From Cristatella mucedo (Eukaryota; Bryozoa; Phylactolaemata; Cristatellidae), in assembly GCA_009760855.2 (NCBI GenBank), contig WPIO01000011.1:7067501-7131500 (forward strand): a stretch of DNA of 64,000 bases, in the 5' to 3' direction. The notes beneath the pieces were generated by a model. It saw only the letters and a list, made by a program, of their open reading frames with translations, searched no databases and was not told where the DNA came from. Below, in pieces: positions 13,901 to 21,994 of the stretch. The first letter of the stretch is position 1. Every line of letters starts with the position of its first letter. The position numbers were made by a program, and so were the translations under genes.

Positions 13901-16900
13901 GTCACTAACGTGCTGCACCCTTTAGACAAGGTTGCTTGTTGGCATAATTGAGATTGTAATGGCAACATTTTAAATCATTTTTGCCATCTTAGGAAGTTGC
14001 ACTTCACCGAACATTCACTGTCACATATGCTCAGATCAGGAACAAGACATGCGAACAAATGAAACTGTGCACACCGAGAACTGGGAGGGGCACACTAGGC
14101 AACAGCAGGCAGCCAAAGGCTACGTTTACCGAGCTCTAATATGAAGTAGCACAGATGTACATTCCATATTAGTACTGCAAGCCGGTACTTGTCTCGTGAC
14201 TGTCTGCTGTAGTCAATAAGGAAATCCTAGTGCAGTATTTGTGGGACACATGCAATGAGGGAGGAAACTGATTGGTCCAAAAAACGTGTCACCGGGCCGT
14301 AGAACGCCCAGGCAGCAAGCACAATTTCTTCAGCAGGATAGACACAGCATTTCAATTTTTAGACGAAGGACTAACAGATTTCTTCACGAGCATTAAAAAC
14401 GAATCTGCAGCATCTTAGCTGTATTGCTACAACACGACACTAGCTGACATGCTCTATAAGTTTGCACCACTGACTAAGCAGACTGTGCGCCCTCGCCCAG
14501 ACAGACTAAGGTTTAATGCAGACATTAAATTAGCTAGATCTACTAAGCACAAGCTTCAAAAAGCAAATAAAAGATCAGGACTGACTGCCCATCGAAAGTC
14601 ATAAGAGGACTACTGAACATCGTACCAATCGATCATAGCATAGGCCAAGTTTAGCTTCTATAAAAATATCGAGTCACAGATGCACAATCCAAAAATGCTG
14701 ATGTTTACGGTCAACCATCTCCTTAACCACTCCCAGGTTAGCTCCTTACCTAATGATCCTTAAAGTGATCTAGCTTATCGCTTCTCCAACTTCTTTGTCA
14801 ACAAGATAGACAAACTCGAGAAGTCCATCTACAGGGTGGCAGCATCCCCCATGGAATCCTGTCCATCAATTCCATCCAGCACCTCAATGTCTAAATTCAA
14901 GGAGGCCACTAGTGACCTCGTCCTTAAGTTCATTTCCTATTCAATGAAGATAACTAGCCCTTTAGACTCTATTCCTACTGTCCTTCTACGATGCATAGAT
15001 CTGCTGCTACCATGCATAACTAACATCATAAATATGTAATTAGCCACTGGTCATGTCCCAGCACCTTTCAAAAAGGCTGTAATCAGGCCACTAATCAAGA
15101 AAGCAACACTAGACCAAGAGAACTTGAGCAACTTCGGCCGAGTCTCCTTCCTACAACTCCTATAAAAGACACTGGAACAAGTGACGGCTGACCAGCCGAA
15201 CTCATATTAAAAATTCAAACCCTGCTAGTAAGTTACAGTCTGGTTTTAAAGCTAATCACCCCACTGAGCCGGAATTGCTTCTAATATCTAACGACCTTCG
15301 AAGGAATGTAGACTTAGATAGTCTCACTGCTTGTTTTGCTCGCTCTTTCGGCAGCTTTTGATATTATCTATCACCAAGTCCTTCTTGAGTGCCTCTATCC
15401 TCGCCTGGGCATCACTGGTATTGCATTGCAATGGTTCTGATCTTATCTTGGTGGGAGACTACAGAGTATTGATATGAACGGACAGAGATAATCCGAGGAA
15501 CCACTGAAGCTTGGGTACCTCAGGAACCTGTGCTTGGTCCAGTTTAATCCGAGGAACCACTGAAGCTTGGGTACCTCAGGAACCTGTGCTTGGTCCAGTT
15601 CCTTTCATAGTTCATGGTTTCCCTCTTGCCGGTGCGACTGTCAGGCAGAATTCAGGCTTTCACTTCTATGCAGATGACACTCAGTTGTACCTTTGCTATG
15701 ATACTTCCCAGCCCTCCAGCACTTCGAACTCCCTTGCTGTATGTATTGATGACATCTGCACGTGCATGGCAGCAAACTCTCTTAAATTGAATGATGAAAA
15801 CAACCAGCCTATTAGTTATGGACAAACCAAGTGTGATTCAAAAATTGGAAAACCTAATGCTCCAAATCGGCTATGCCAGCATATCTTCTCTTGATTCTGC
15901 ACCAAATCTAGGTGTCCTGTTCCAAAGTGGCCTTTCATTAGACGACCACATCAGTTCCACAGTCAAGTCTGCATGCCTTCAGCTACATAAAAATTGCTAA
16001 CATTCGGGCTTTTTTAGACAGGGATACAACATCTAAATTGATCCACGCATTTGTGACATCCCTTCTTGACTTCTGTAACACACTGCTAGCTGGTCTACCG
16101 GCATTTGCAATCAGGCGCTGACAGTTGGTGTAAAATTCTACAACTAGGCTTGTCTGTCGTAAGCGCTGCAGTTGCCACATCACACCATTTCTAGGTGAGC
16201 TGCACCGGCTCCCAGTCAACAAACGCATCGACTTCAAGGTTCTATCACTCACTTTTAGGTCCCTTCATTCTTTGGCTCCAGCCTATCTCTCAGATCTACT
16301 TTCCCACCGGGCTAAGCTTCGTACCGCCTGCATTTCAGAATCTAAGCCTCTACCTACACATCGTAAGAACCTCAAATGCTTTAGATACCGTGCCTTTAGT
16401 TTGCATGCTCCCAAAGCCTGAAAATCACTTCCGACTGGTGTTATGACATTCCCCAACTTGACCACATTTAAAAAGAAGCTGACAAGCCAACTATTTATCA
16501 CAGCATTTAATGGGTCCATGTGATTCGTCCTTTGTGTGCTTATGTGTGCTGACACTGTGCAAGTCACCTCTAACCATGTTATGCTTGTTGTCGTTGAGCA
16601 TGCTACCACTTGCTCAGCAACAGGCAGGCTGCGTTTACACTATCGACTTTCCTCCTAGTTAGTGCGTTTACACTAACGATTCAAGAAACATTGATTGCCA
16701 ACTTTGTAATGCTCACATCGCCCTGCTCTAATGCGGGAGGCTGGTATGAAAAGATGGTTTCTCCGGAAAGTCGCCGACCCATCACCCGCAGAAGTTGAGT
16801 TCGTCAATGCAGGCATCATTGCAGACGAACATGAGAAGAATATAAAGAAAAGGAAGATAAGCATATACAAGCTTTTTTGGGAGAGTGCATAGTGCTATGT

Positions 16901-19900
16901 AATGAGGGCCATAACGGGTGTGTGGGTGTATAGTGCAAAGCGATGTGCATCGTTACGGTTTGCTGGTGCATTTCATACACAAACACACGATGTCTTCTGT
17001 GCAGAAGAGGGTTAAGCCATGGAAACAACACATACGCATTTCATTGCAAGGCACTGCCGAGGCTAAATAGAGTGGGCAGCTGGGCATTGCAGCCTCGGCA
17101 GCAGCAACAGCTGCATCATTCACAGCAGCAGCAACAGTGACGTGAACAGAGCTAGTCACACGCATCGCCCATTGTTGGATGGTCGGCTGGTACAACTAGG
17201 GGGCATACAGTAGAAGCAGCTTCTCCTTCATGACCGCTGGCCGATTTGGTTCCTCCCCCAACACCAAAATGCAGCGAGGTTGTAGCCCAAACCAGCAGAA
17301 AATCGGCACAAAATCAGCACCGATTTAGTGGGAAAGTCGATAGTGCAAACACAGCTTTAGAGGGGCTGCTAAATCCGGTGGGCTGCCCTTGACACCATCA
17401 TCTAAAACATCATCGAGGCTATGCTGTTCGCCTGGAACACGGGCCCAGAGCCAGACACAGAGCAGCAGCCGATGAGCACTGCGACAGATTTTCAACCACT
17501 AAAAATGTCAACGCATCGACATGGCGCAGTAGTGGGTCCGGCCGTCGACACCAGTTGCAATCAGCCATTCCACTGCTTCCTGCTTCCCAGCATGCACAGC
17601 AAGCTGGCTCGATTGCAACTCTGTGGGGAAAAACCACTGTGGTGCTCGACGAGAGACTTCCTGACGTGTGGCACCCTGATGCGACCTCCTCCACCCCGCT
17701 GCACTGCAGCAGCATATCAGCATTGGCCCTCCAGGAGCGAGCAAAGTCGTGCGCATTCCTGCCGGCTGCTGGCCAGGTGGAGCTTGCCCTGGCGACACTT
17801 TCGCCTACATCGAGTGCGATTTTCGTACTCAGAAAATGGCAACCCGGTGTGAGAAATCGTTGGTGGTCAACAGCTTGGACCGACTCTGCAACTGACTTGA
17901 CTACAGGAAACTTCTCGCAGGCTGGCCATCACAGTTGGCCTAGATAGAGTGCTACCTGGCCATGTAACTGAGACTTAGCACAAAGGCAACAGCCACAGGG
18001 GGGGTGGGGATGCACGAGCGCACATGCATGCATGCACAGGCACACCACTCACATCCACGAAACACACACACACACACAAACTCGCACGCACTAGTGATAA
18101 TAATAATAATAATAATAATTCACTTGATAAAGCGCCCTCAGAGAACTTAATCTCTCTCTGGGCGCTTTACATTTGCTGTAAAGTGAAATGCAATTGAATG
18201 GTAAGTAAAATTATGCTTGAAAAAAAAACAAACGAAATGAATAATATGGTTAGGGGTGACATGCACAGGGTCAGCATGCAAATGTGGTTAGTGGCAGCAT
18301 GCACAGTGTCAGCACGCATAAGCACATCAAGGACGAATCACAGGGACCCACTAAATTCTGTCTTAAATAGGTGTTTTTAAGTTCCTTTTAAATGTGGTCA
18401 GGTCAGGGGATGTTCTGACGCAAGTCGGGAGGGAGTTCCAGGCTTTGGGAGCATATGAACTAAATGCACGGTCTCCAAAGGATTTAAGGTTTGTATGAGG
18501 TATTTCTAGACTGTTGGATTCCAAAAAGCGGGTGGTACGATGCTTGGCCTGATGGGGTAGTATATCTGACAGATAGGCTGGAGCCATAGAATGAAGGGAC
18601 CTAAAAGTGAGCGACAAAACCTTGAAGTCAATCCGTTGCTTGACTGGTAGCCAGTGCAGGTCGGCGAGAAGTGGTGTAATGTGGCAACTGCGACGCTCAC
18701 GACAGACAAGCCTAGCTGCAGAGTTTTGCACCAGCTGCAATCGCCTGATCGCACATGCCGGTAGGCCAGTAAGCAGTGAGTTGCAGAAGTCGAGACGGGA
18801 TGTCACTAGCGAGACACGCAGTTCTTGAAATGCAGGCAGCGCTACTGCGGGTCGTCACTTCTTTGCTGACCAGCTCTCTCACGAATTGTGAGCTAACCAT
18901 GCGATCAATTGGAGGGCGATCTTTGCTGGCCTGGCTTCCTCGTCGTCCACTGAGAGCAGCAGCAGCAGTAGCACAAGAACTACAGCTACCAGCTTGCAGA
19001 CCATGCCCAGAAGGCAGACAGGCAAACAGGCAAAGAGAAGCAAGCTAAACCGACGCTCGTCACCTAACGTTACAAAATGACATCAAAAAGCTCCGAACGT
19101 GAGAGCAAAGCTCTGGGGTGCCTACGACGGTGCGCTTGAGGGCAGCACCTTGGTCCACACACTTGCACAGATTGGATAAACGTCGACCGTATTTGCAAAG
19201 AGAAACGCGGCAGCTGAGCGGCAGCCAGCAAGCAGAACGGCGGTGGCGGCTGCGTTTGCGAGTGGACTCCTAGCAGGCTTACTTCGAGAGTGAGGAGAGA
19301 CATTGCAGAATGCTATCCACGTCCGACAAACAAGAGACATAGTCACCGGAAGCGAAATCGCGGGTCTTGTAAGTAGCTAGGTATTCTGACAGGTGTGCAA
19401 GAAAATCAGCAGGAACATTGTCCGACGCCAGCAAAGGCCCGTATCCGTCGTGGCCGAGGTTCGGGTTGGCCGAGTTCGCCGGCATCGCTGGCCTCTGCAC
19501 GGCGGTTCGGTGGCAGTGTATATTGAAGGCACGAATGTACTGCTTGAGCAAGTCAACGTCCGCCTGAAACGAACGGCGAAATACCTTCAGTTTCGTAAAG
19601 CAGCACGATCCGATGGGGAGCGCTAAGCGAAGAGACAGGAAGCGGAATAGCAGGAGGTTCGTACTCTTGCGGCAGTATAACCGCTCGAGCGGCGCATCAA
19701 AGCGGAGCGAAGCAGAGGGGGCAACTTGCAGCCACTAGCGGAAGCTAACGTGCGGCTGCGGGGATAGGAAGCTGCGCACTTGCTCCGTCGGTCGCTTCTG
19801 GTCAAAATCGGTGCGAAGCGTAGGGTCTGGTTGCGGACCGAGCTTTGGCCCGCCTAAGCCATCGATAAGATGCCGGGAGTGGGCGAGAGAGAGTGAGAGA

Positions 19901-20088
19901 AAGAGAGAGTAAAACAGCAGCGTTCCACGCGGCCGCTGTCGTGAGCAATCGAGACCAATTGGCGAGTCGGCCCACCGAGACAGAAACGACCGAACGGGCG
20001 GCCGGTCGGGCCTCAGCTCGGCAGCGACGCTTACCCGAACTTTATACTGGACCCATAGCTTATGCAGAGGGCCTTCATCGCGTTCCAT
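325..20088 (-). CDS. NBEAL: Neurobeachin-like (NBEAL1/2) gene, N-terminal part, multi-exon, runs off left edge
   Basis: NBEAL proteins are very large BEACH-WD40 scaffolds in vesicle and granule trafficking. This is the N-terminal armadillo-like part. Supported exons (minus, 5' to 3'): 20088-20035, 19563-19283, 11378-11212, 10857-10784, 8946-8861, 8677-8472, 6819-6765, 6133-6027, 5966-5847, 1944-1732, 676-325. Tentative: 8303-8218 and 7653-7545. Reading phase is continuous across most consecutive pairs. Family landmarks occur in the right order: LHKLWVQYK then DVDLLKQYIRAF at the start, LYDPYGLWR in the third supported exon, ESFHSVPRL to LLHMCGAVL, and finally PPLRN followed by LIDWLPSV. At least one exon between 19283 and 11378, and one between 6765 and 6133, are not found. 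BEACH and WD40 domains lie outside the window. Introns contain LINE-A, LINE-B and SINE copies. The family assignment rests on remembered family features; it is firm for the DPY..WR and WLP exons and weaker for the middle. Confidence 0.8.
1732..1944 (-). CDS. NBEAL: NBEAL exon
   Basis: Seventy-one codons, acceptor GGCACTCTTTCTAG, donor GTCAGC. The peptide includes DDTHSLVATVVSLVGVLMSG and later RELLQLLLDL, matching the NBEAL repeat DTDAI..HVVRVL...LLQELL. Phase is 0 at both ends. GC-rich; frames on the other strand are shadows. Confidence 0.8.
2188..2345 (-). mobile_element. tRNA-derived SINE-2
   Basis: Minus copy with B-box-like GTGCTCGAGCCGTG and a short GGCGCTACAGATGAATTATA tail. It lies just 3' of the LINE-A copy. 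Confidence 0.6.
2370..3360 (-). mobile_element. LINE family A (CR1/L2-like), 5'-truncated
   Basis: A 313-codon open frame at 3353-2412 encodes the C-terminal part of a non-LTR reverse transcriptase: NFLKLNDDTTELLLIG, SRLDYCNSLLAGLPKKAI, ELGWLPVEQRIQ and [20 protein letters not shown], the standard end of CR1/L2 (Jockey superfamily) proteins. The 3' end at about 2370 has GTTT repeats. It lies in an NBEAL intron, same strand as the gene. Confidence 0.85.
4440..4900 (+). mobile_element. LINE family B internal fragment
   Basis: Matches the LINE-B segment from the ACIDDIC region through FQSDLSLADHIS and RASLDRDTTSKLVH, with stops. It lies in an NBEAL intron. Confidence 0.7.
5847..5966 (-). CDS. 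NBEAL: NBEAL exon, armadillo-like
   Basis: Forty codons between GCTTCTGTCCACTCAG and CTTG|GTGAGT. It begins LHVVAKNPSSAAAAMAARVN. An alternative donor (GTAAAC after MAAR) would shorten it but leave an unusually small 29-nt intron. Phase 0 at the end matches the exon at 1944. The 3.9-kb intron between them contains a LINE-A and a LINE-B fragment. Confidence 0.65.
6027..6133 (-). CDS. NBEAL: NBEAL exon, armadillo-like
   Basis: A textbook acceptor (pyrimidine-rich tract ending TTCTGTAG) and a GTATGT donor flank 107 nt. The peptide is CLQAMLVSPDKTSLQMACAS followed by INVFKELLYILDQAS. The next exon is in phase 0,75 nt downstream after a short intron. Confidence 0.65.
6765..6819 (-). CDS. NBEAL: NBEAL exon with NDC motif
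   Basis: The acceptor is TCCCTTGCTGCAG and the donor GCG|GTGAGT. The peptide ANCRCRLIVNDCSTQAATLP continues QLGTLIAA and resembles the family SNNC...L..LI segment. The true start may be 6817 (second AG), which would join the preceding candidate in phase. Confidence 0.55.
7545..7653 (-). CDS. NBEAL: Tentative NBEAL exon
   Basis: The acceptor is TTGATGTTTCAG and the donor is GTCAGT. The peptide RQIEVSMIMEALLHSAKVLS continues CCLQSPGPRSQLIKIL. It resembles the family segment of form L-R-V-S-M-L-D, where NBEAL proteins have another helical repeat. The sequence composition looks coding, but the phase link to the exon at 6819 needs a shifted acceptor. Confidence 0.45.
7825..8177 (+). mobile_element. 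tRNA-derived SINE-1 (plus) interrupted by a second SINE-1
   Basis: Head 7825-7912 has a tRNA-like A box (TAGCCCAGGAGGTAAG) and B box GGTTCGAATCC; tail 8092-8177 continues the same element. The 173-bp insertion between is another SINE-1 on the minus strand. Confidence 0.85.
7913..8085 (-). mobile_element. SINE-1 nested inside another SINE-1
   Basis: Full-length minus copy with B box in GGAATCGAACCC orientation, A-rich 3' end, and a 6-bp target duplication ATTGCC at 7907-7912 and 8086-8091. Confidence 0.85.
8218..8303 (-). CDS. NBEAL: Tentative NBEAL exon
   Basis: A frame reading SKHLPLVLSLSTRLPVSLLC is flanked by TTTTGTGCAG and a GTAAAC donor. It joins the exon before it only if that exon uses the weak GTTGGT donor. 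It ends in phase 0, as the next candidate requires. No clear family landmark was seen. Confidence 0.35.
8472..8677 (-). CDS. NBEAL: NBEAL exon, armadillo-like helices
   Basis: The acceptor is TGCTTCTGTTTGCAG. The peptide begins RNALKFISPITLVVFAKILS and includes LLFKCLAKMVQILQSS, an amphipathic helix pair typical of the region. Two donors are possible: GTACCT after 8472 (phase 2) or a weak GTTGGT after 8476 (phase 1). The second fits the tentative exon 8303-8218. Confidence 0.8.
8861..8946 (-). CDS. NBEAL: NBEAL exon, armadillo-like helix
   Basis: An 86-nt exon with strong sites on both sides (CCGTCTTTCTGCAG acceptor, CAG|GTGAGT donor). The peptide E-SFHSVPRLDDSIQCALLHMC continues GAVLCGSQ and matches the NBEAL helix of type ESLQ...LP...LL.LIHLFCAVL. 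It ends in phase 0. Confidence 0.85.
9986..10038. repeat. CA microsatellite
   Basis: Nearly uninterrupted (CA)n, in an NBEAL intron. Confidence 0.95.
10784..10857 (-). CDS. NBEAL: NBEAL short exon
   Basis: A 74-nt exon with acceptor CTCTTGTTGCAG and donor GTGAGT. It reads HHVEPRGCKHSPARLHDVVI and continues PFIYG. Phase matches both the preceding DPY..WR exon and the following exon at 8946. Confidence 0.75.
10931..11030. repeat. CAG/CTG microsatellite and G24 run
   Basis: CAG x4 followed by CTG repeats at 10933-10974 can fold as a hairpin; 24 consecutive G lie at 11007-11030. Both sit in the short intron between two NBEAL exons. Confidence 0.9.
11212..11378 (-). CDS. NBEAL: NBEAL exon with LYDPYGLWR signature
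   Basis: The acceptor is TCTCTCCTTTCAG and the donor is GTAAGC at 11211. The 55 codons plus 2 nt encode a Gly/Ser/Ala-rich lead and then ALQLVEHLYDPYGLWRHYVH. NBEAL proteins carry the equivalent (L/C)EGLFDPY-x-x-WR segment near residue 170. It joins the next exon in phase (GG + C). Confidence 0.85.
11694..11896 (+). mobile_element. tRNA-derived SINE-1
   Basis: A box TAGCATAAGAGGTAAAG, B box GATTCGAATAC, and the SINE-1 tail AATGAGGCTGTTAAATAAGC. Abuts a LINE-B fragment. Confidence 0.8.
11897..12745 (+). mobile_element. LINE family B 3' fragment
   Basis: Begins with the LVHAFVESHLDSCNSPLAGL segment and continues to the KSLGDR-type and transcript-tail regions. It directly follows a SINE-1 copy. 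NBEAL intron, antisense. Confidence 0.75.
12746..13289. other. Anonymous NBEAL intron DNA
   Basis: AT-rich; no gene, RNA or repeat recognised. Confidence 0.3.
13290..13470 (-). mobile_element. tRNA-derived SINE-1
   Basis: Reverse copy: tail complement TTAGCTAATTTAACAGCC at the left, B box complement GGACTCGAACCC near 13389. Confidence 0.75.
13471..14449. other. Anonymous NBEAL intron DNA
   Basis: No supported feature, though the right end may contain diverged LINE-B 5' sequence. Confidence 0.3.
14450..16605 (+). mobile_element. LINE family B copy with internal 56-bp duplication
   Basis: Contains reverse transcriptase remnants with the YADDTQLYLCYD catalytic block near 15670 and the LGVLFQSGLSLDDHIS and LHSLAPAYLSD equivalents. 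The 3' end is lost where a TIR element starts at about 16627. A 56-bp tandem duplication lies at 15489-15600. Confidence 0.8.
16627..17358. mobile_element. Putative TIR element (MITE-like)
   Basis: GCTGCGTTTACACTATCGAC at 16629 matches the reverse complement of 17357 (GCTGTGTTTGCACTATCGAC). A second GTGCGTTTACACTAACGATT follows inside the left end. No target duplication or transposase seen. It cuts the 3' end off a LINE-B copy. Confidence 0.5.
17401..17950 (-). other. GC-rich block that may contain a missing NBEAL exon
   Basis: All frames are open, so open frames carry no weight. A good acceptor TTTTTCCCCACAG at about 17600 precedes a frame whose phase fits exon 2, but the peptide shows no family landmark. 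Confidence 0.2.
18098..18810 (-). mobile_element. LINE family B 3' fragment with clean frame
   Basis: A 147-codon open frame (18806-18363) encodes SRLDFCNSLLTGLPACAIRR, LADLHWLPVKQRIDFKVLSL, LESNSLEIPHTNLKSFGDRA and SSYAPKAWNSLPTCVRTSPD. The unbroken frame suggests a young insertion. The tail is TAA repeats at 18098-18119. Confidence 0.85.
18879..19004 (-). CDS. Unassigned 41-codon frame with hydrophobic start; possible NBEAL exon or secreted peptide
   Basis: A short frame reads MVCKLVAVVLVLLLLLLSVD and then an acidic-to-helical stretch. It ends at a GTGAGA that would also serve as a splice donor (18880). It could be the start of a secreted peptide, or an internal armadillo-like exon of the surrounding NBEAL gene, since a long pyrimidine tract precedes it. 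Phase does not fit the flanking NBEAL exons simply, so I do not assign it. It lies just upstream of the 5'-truncated end of a LINE-B copy. Confidence 0.2.
   Translation of the reverse strand: MVCKLVAVVLVLLLLLLSVDDEEARPAKIALQLIAWLAHNS
19283..19563 (-). CDS. NBEAL: NBEAL exon 2
   Basis: The acceptor is CGTTCGTTTCAG and the donor is GTAAGC at 19282. The exon has 93 codons plus 2 nt, beginning ADVDLLKQYIRAF and ending near DSILQCLSSLS. Low-complexity and alanine-rich bias is absent, unlike the GC-rich shadow frames around it. It joins exon 1 in phase 0. The matching phase-2 acceptor of the next exon was not located. Confidence 0.75.
20035..20088 (-). CDS. NBEAL: NBEAL exon 1 (start codon)
   Basis: Eighteen codons from ATG at 20088 to a GGTAAGC donor at 20034. 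The peptide contains LHKLWVQYKVR, like the L-x-x-LW-x-x-Y start of vertebrate NBEAL proteins. It ends in phase 0, matching the next exon. The surrounding 19.8-20.5 kb is GC-rich and would suit a promoter. No TATA box is evident. Confidence 0.7.
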
Positions 20089-20099
20089 TTGATATTCAG

Positions 20100-21650
20100 A
20101 TCCGGCGGCGTCCGCTCGCTAGAGCAGACCGAGCATAGTCATCGAGTAGCGGCCAGCTGCCTCTCCAGCCTCGGCTGCCGGGGCCAACCCACCCGCTAGT
20201 TATTCATCCGAAGAGCAGTGGTGTCAGACCCGTGGGAAGACCACGAGCAGAGAGAAAGAGAGTAAATACGAAATTTTTACTCTCTAAATGACCTAGTTTA
20301 ATATTCCAGCGCAACTTTCGCCGACGTGCGCTTCGGCTAGACCAGCCCCCTTAACCGGTTGACCACTGGCTACCGGATGAGCGAGACGCACGTCCGGCCG
20401 GAAACTCTTGCTTCCGAGCCCTAGCTCGCTCTCGGGCACCGTCCGTGTCGGACGCAGCCCTTGACCGATAGATAGCTCTTGTCTTCAGTTGATCTGCGCG
20501 AACCAACTCGGATAAAATCTGCGCTATATCTTTCGCTGCCTTTGCTGGCCTTGCATAGTTGAAAACTTGAAGACAGCCCCCCCCCCCGCTAGCAGATCTA
20601 CAGGAAAATGGTAACGCCCACTTGTTCCGAGGGTCGTCTGTTCGTCCAGCGCATGCGACGCAAGCCTAGGGTCTGGCTGGTTAAAAAGAGCAGTTTTGTA
20701 GTAGCTCTATCAGTGGGCTCTGGAGCTTAGCTGGACGGCACGTTATAAGCCGACTGGTAGTCATGTTCTCGAATACGGCCGTGTAGCTGAAGTCTTCGGG
20801 AGTTGGCTTTCGCATCTACCAACGGTTGAAGTACACCAAAAAAAGCTCATTAGCTGTACAAGCCCGAAATCGCAAGCCATTATCAGTAACTCTGCACTGT
20901 CTACGTAGTGATGAACTTCGGGCCGCGCTTGCATGCTGTGTGTGAAAGCTCATGCTGTGGAGCCCTGCGAGATGGACTGCCGATACCCTAAGACCAGAAT
21001 GAGAAACCCGTAATGTGATTTCGGCGTGCCAATCTCACGGTGTATGGTAATTTTTTCAATGATGAGTAAAGCGTGTGGGGTCAGTGCCGGGCCTTTTCGC
21101 ATGGTTATCGCCCACAAGTTGTGAACATACCTAAATCAATCGTTCAGAGCTTCAGCTTCCTTGGATCGATCCTATCGTTTATTAATAAGTTACGATAGAC
21201 GCAGGAAATACAAGAACAGGCAACACAAACCATTTATCGCTACGTACATGCAGGATATACTGTCATTGCTTTATCATTGGATAATTGGATTAGTTTGCAC
21301 TCATAATGCAAGGCTTCGCCTCAATAAGGCTTACTCGACACGTGCAAGGGTCGTCTTAGGTAGCTCATGTGCCTGGAAATATGCGTAATCGACACTATGA
21401 AGACGAGCCATCATCAATTAGGATGCTCTTGCTTTGGCCGTTTCCCATCACTGATCTCCATAAACGATCCATTTCAAATATGCAACAACATTATTTGTAG
21501 TAGAGCCTTCTTTCCAACATAAGAGGCTCTTTCAAGCACGTATCTGGTGAATTCCTTCAAGATAATAGTTCACTGAAGCCAAGTAGCCCAGCGAGCCCTT
21601 AAATAGAGGTTCGCTTCAGAGCATTCAAAATTATGCACATGCCCTATTCT
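20100..21650. other. Region upstream of NBEAL; nothing supported
   Basis: GC-rich to about 20.5 kb, then mixed. Probably promoter and intergenic DNA. A C10 run lies at 20578-20588. Confidence 0.3.
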
Positions 21651-21656
21651 TATCTT

Positions 21657-21810
21657 TTAAAAATATAATTCATTTGTATAACACCTTAAGAGAATCTGAT
21701 CCCTATCCTGGCGCTGCACATGTGCCTAAGGGCTTAAGCTCTCGATCTCGGTCTCGCTACAGACGAGTCCCAGACAGCTCCTGCGAGCTCCGAGTTCGTC
21801 TGTGATCCAG
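21657..21810 (-). mobile_element. Possible SINE-2 copy
   Basis: Starts with the tail complement ATATAATTCATTTGTATAAC and continues into a diverged body. A weak B-box-like GAGACCGAGATCGAGAGC is visible. Confidence 0.35.
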
Positions 21811-21994
21811 CCGTCTCAGTGACTGCACCGATGCCTATAAGGTATCGAAGGCAAGTCTAGACACGGCAGCTTGCGGGTTACCATGCTCTAATCTGTCGTC
21901 TGTACCAGCTTATTGACAGCCTAGAAACATTTTCGTACTTGTCACCAGATAGGGCAGGACGCGACTCTCGATCTAAGACTGCACCACCAGATCC

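Noticed and set aside
17401-17950. Long frames on both strands
   Set aside because: All frames are open through GC richness; no domain or conserved motif in any.
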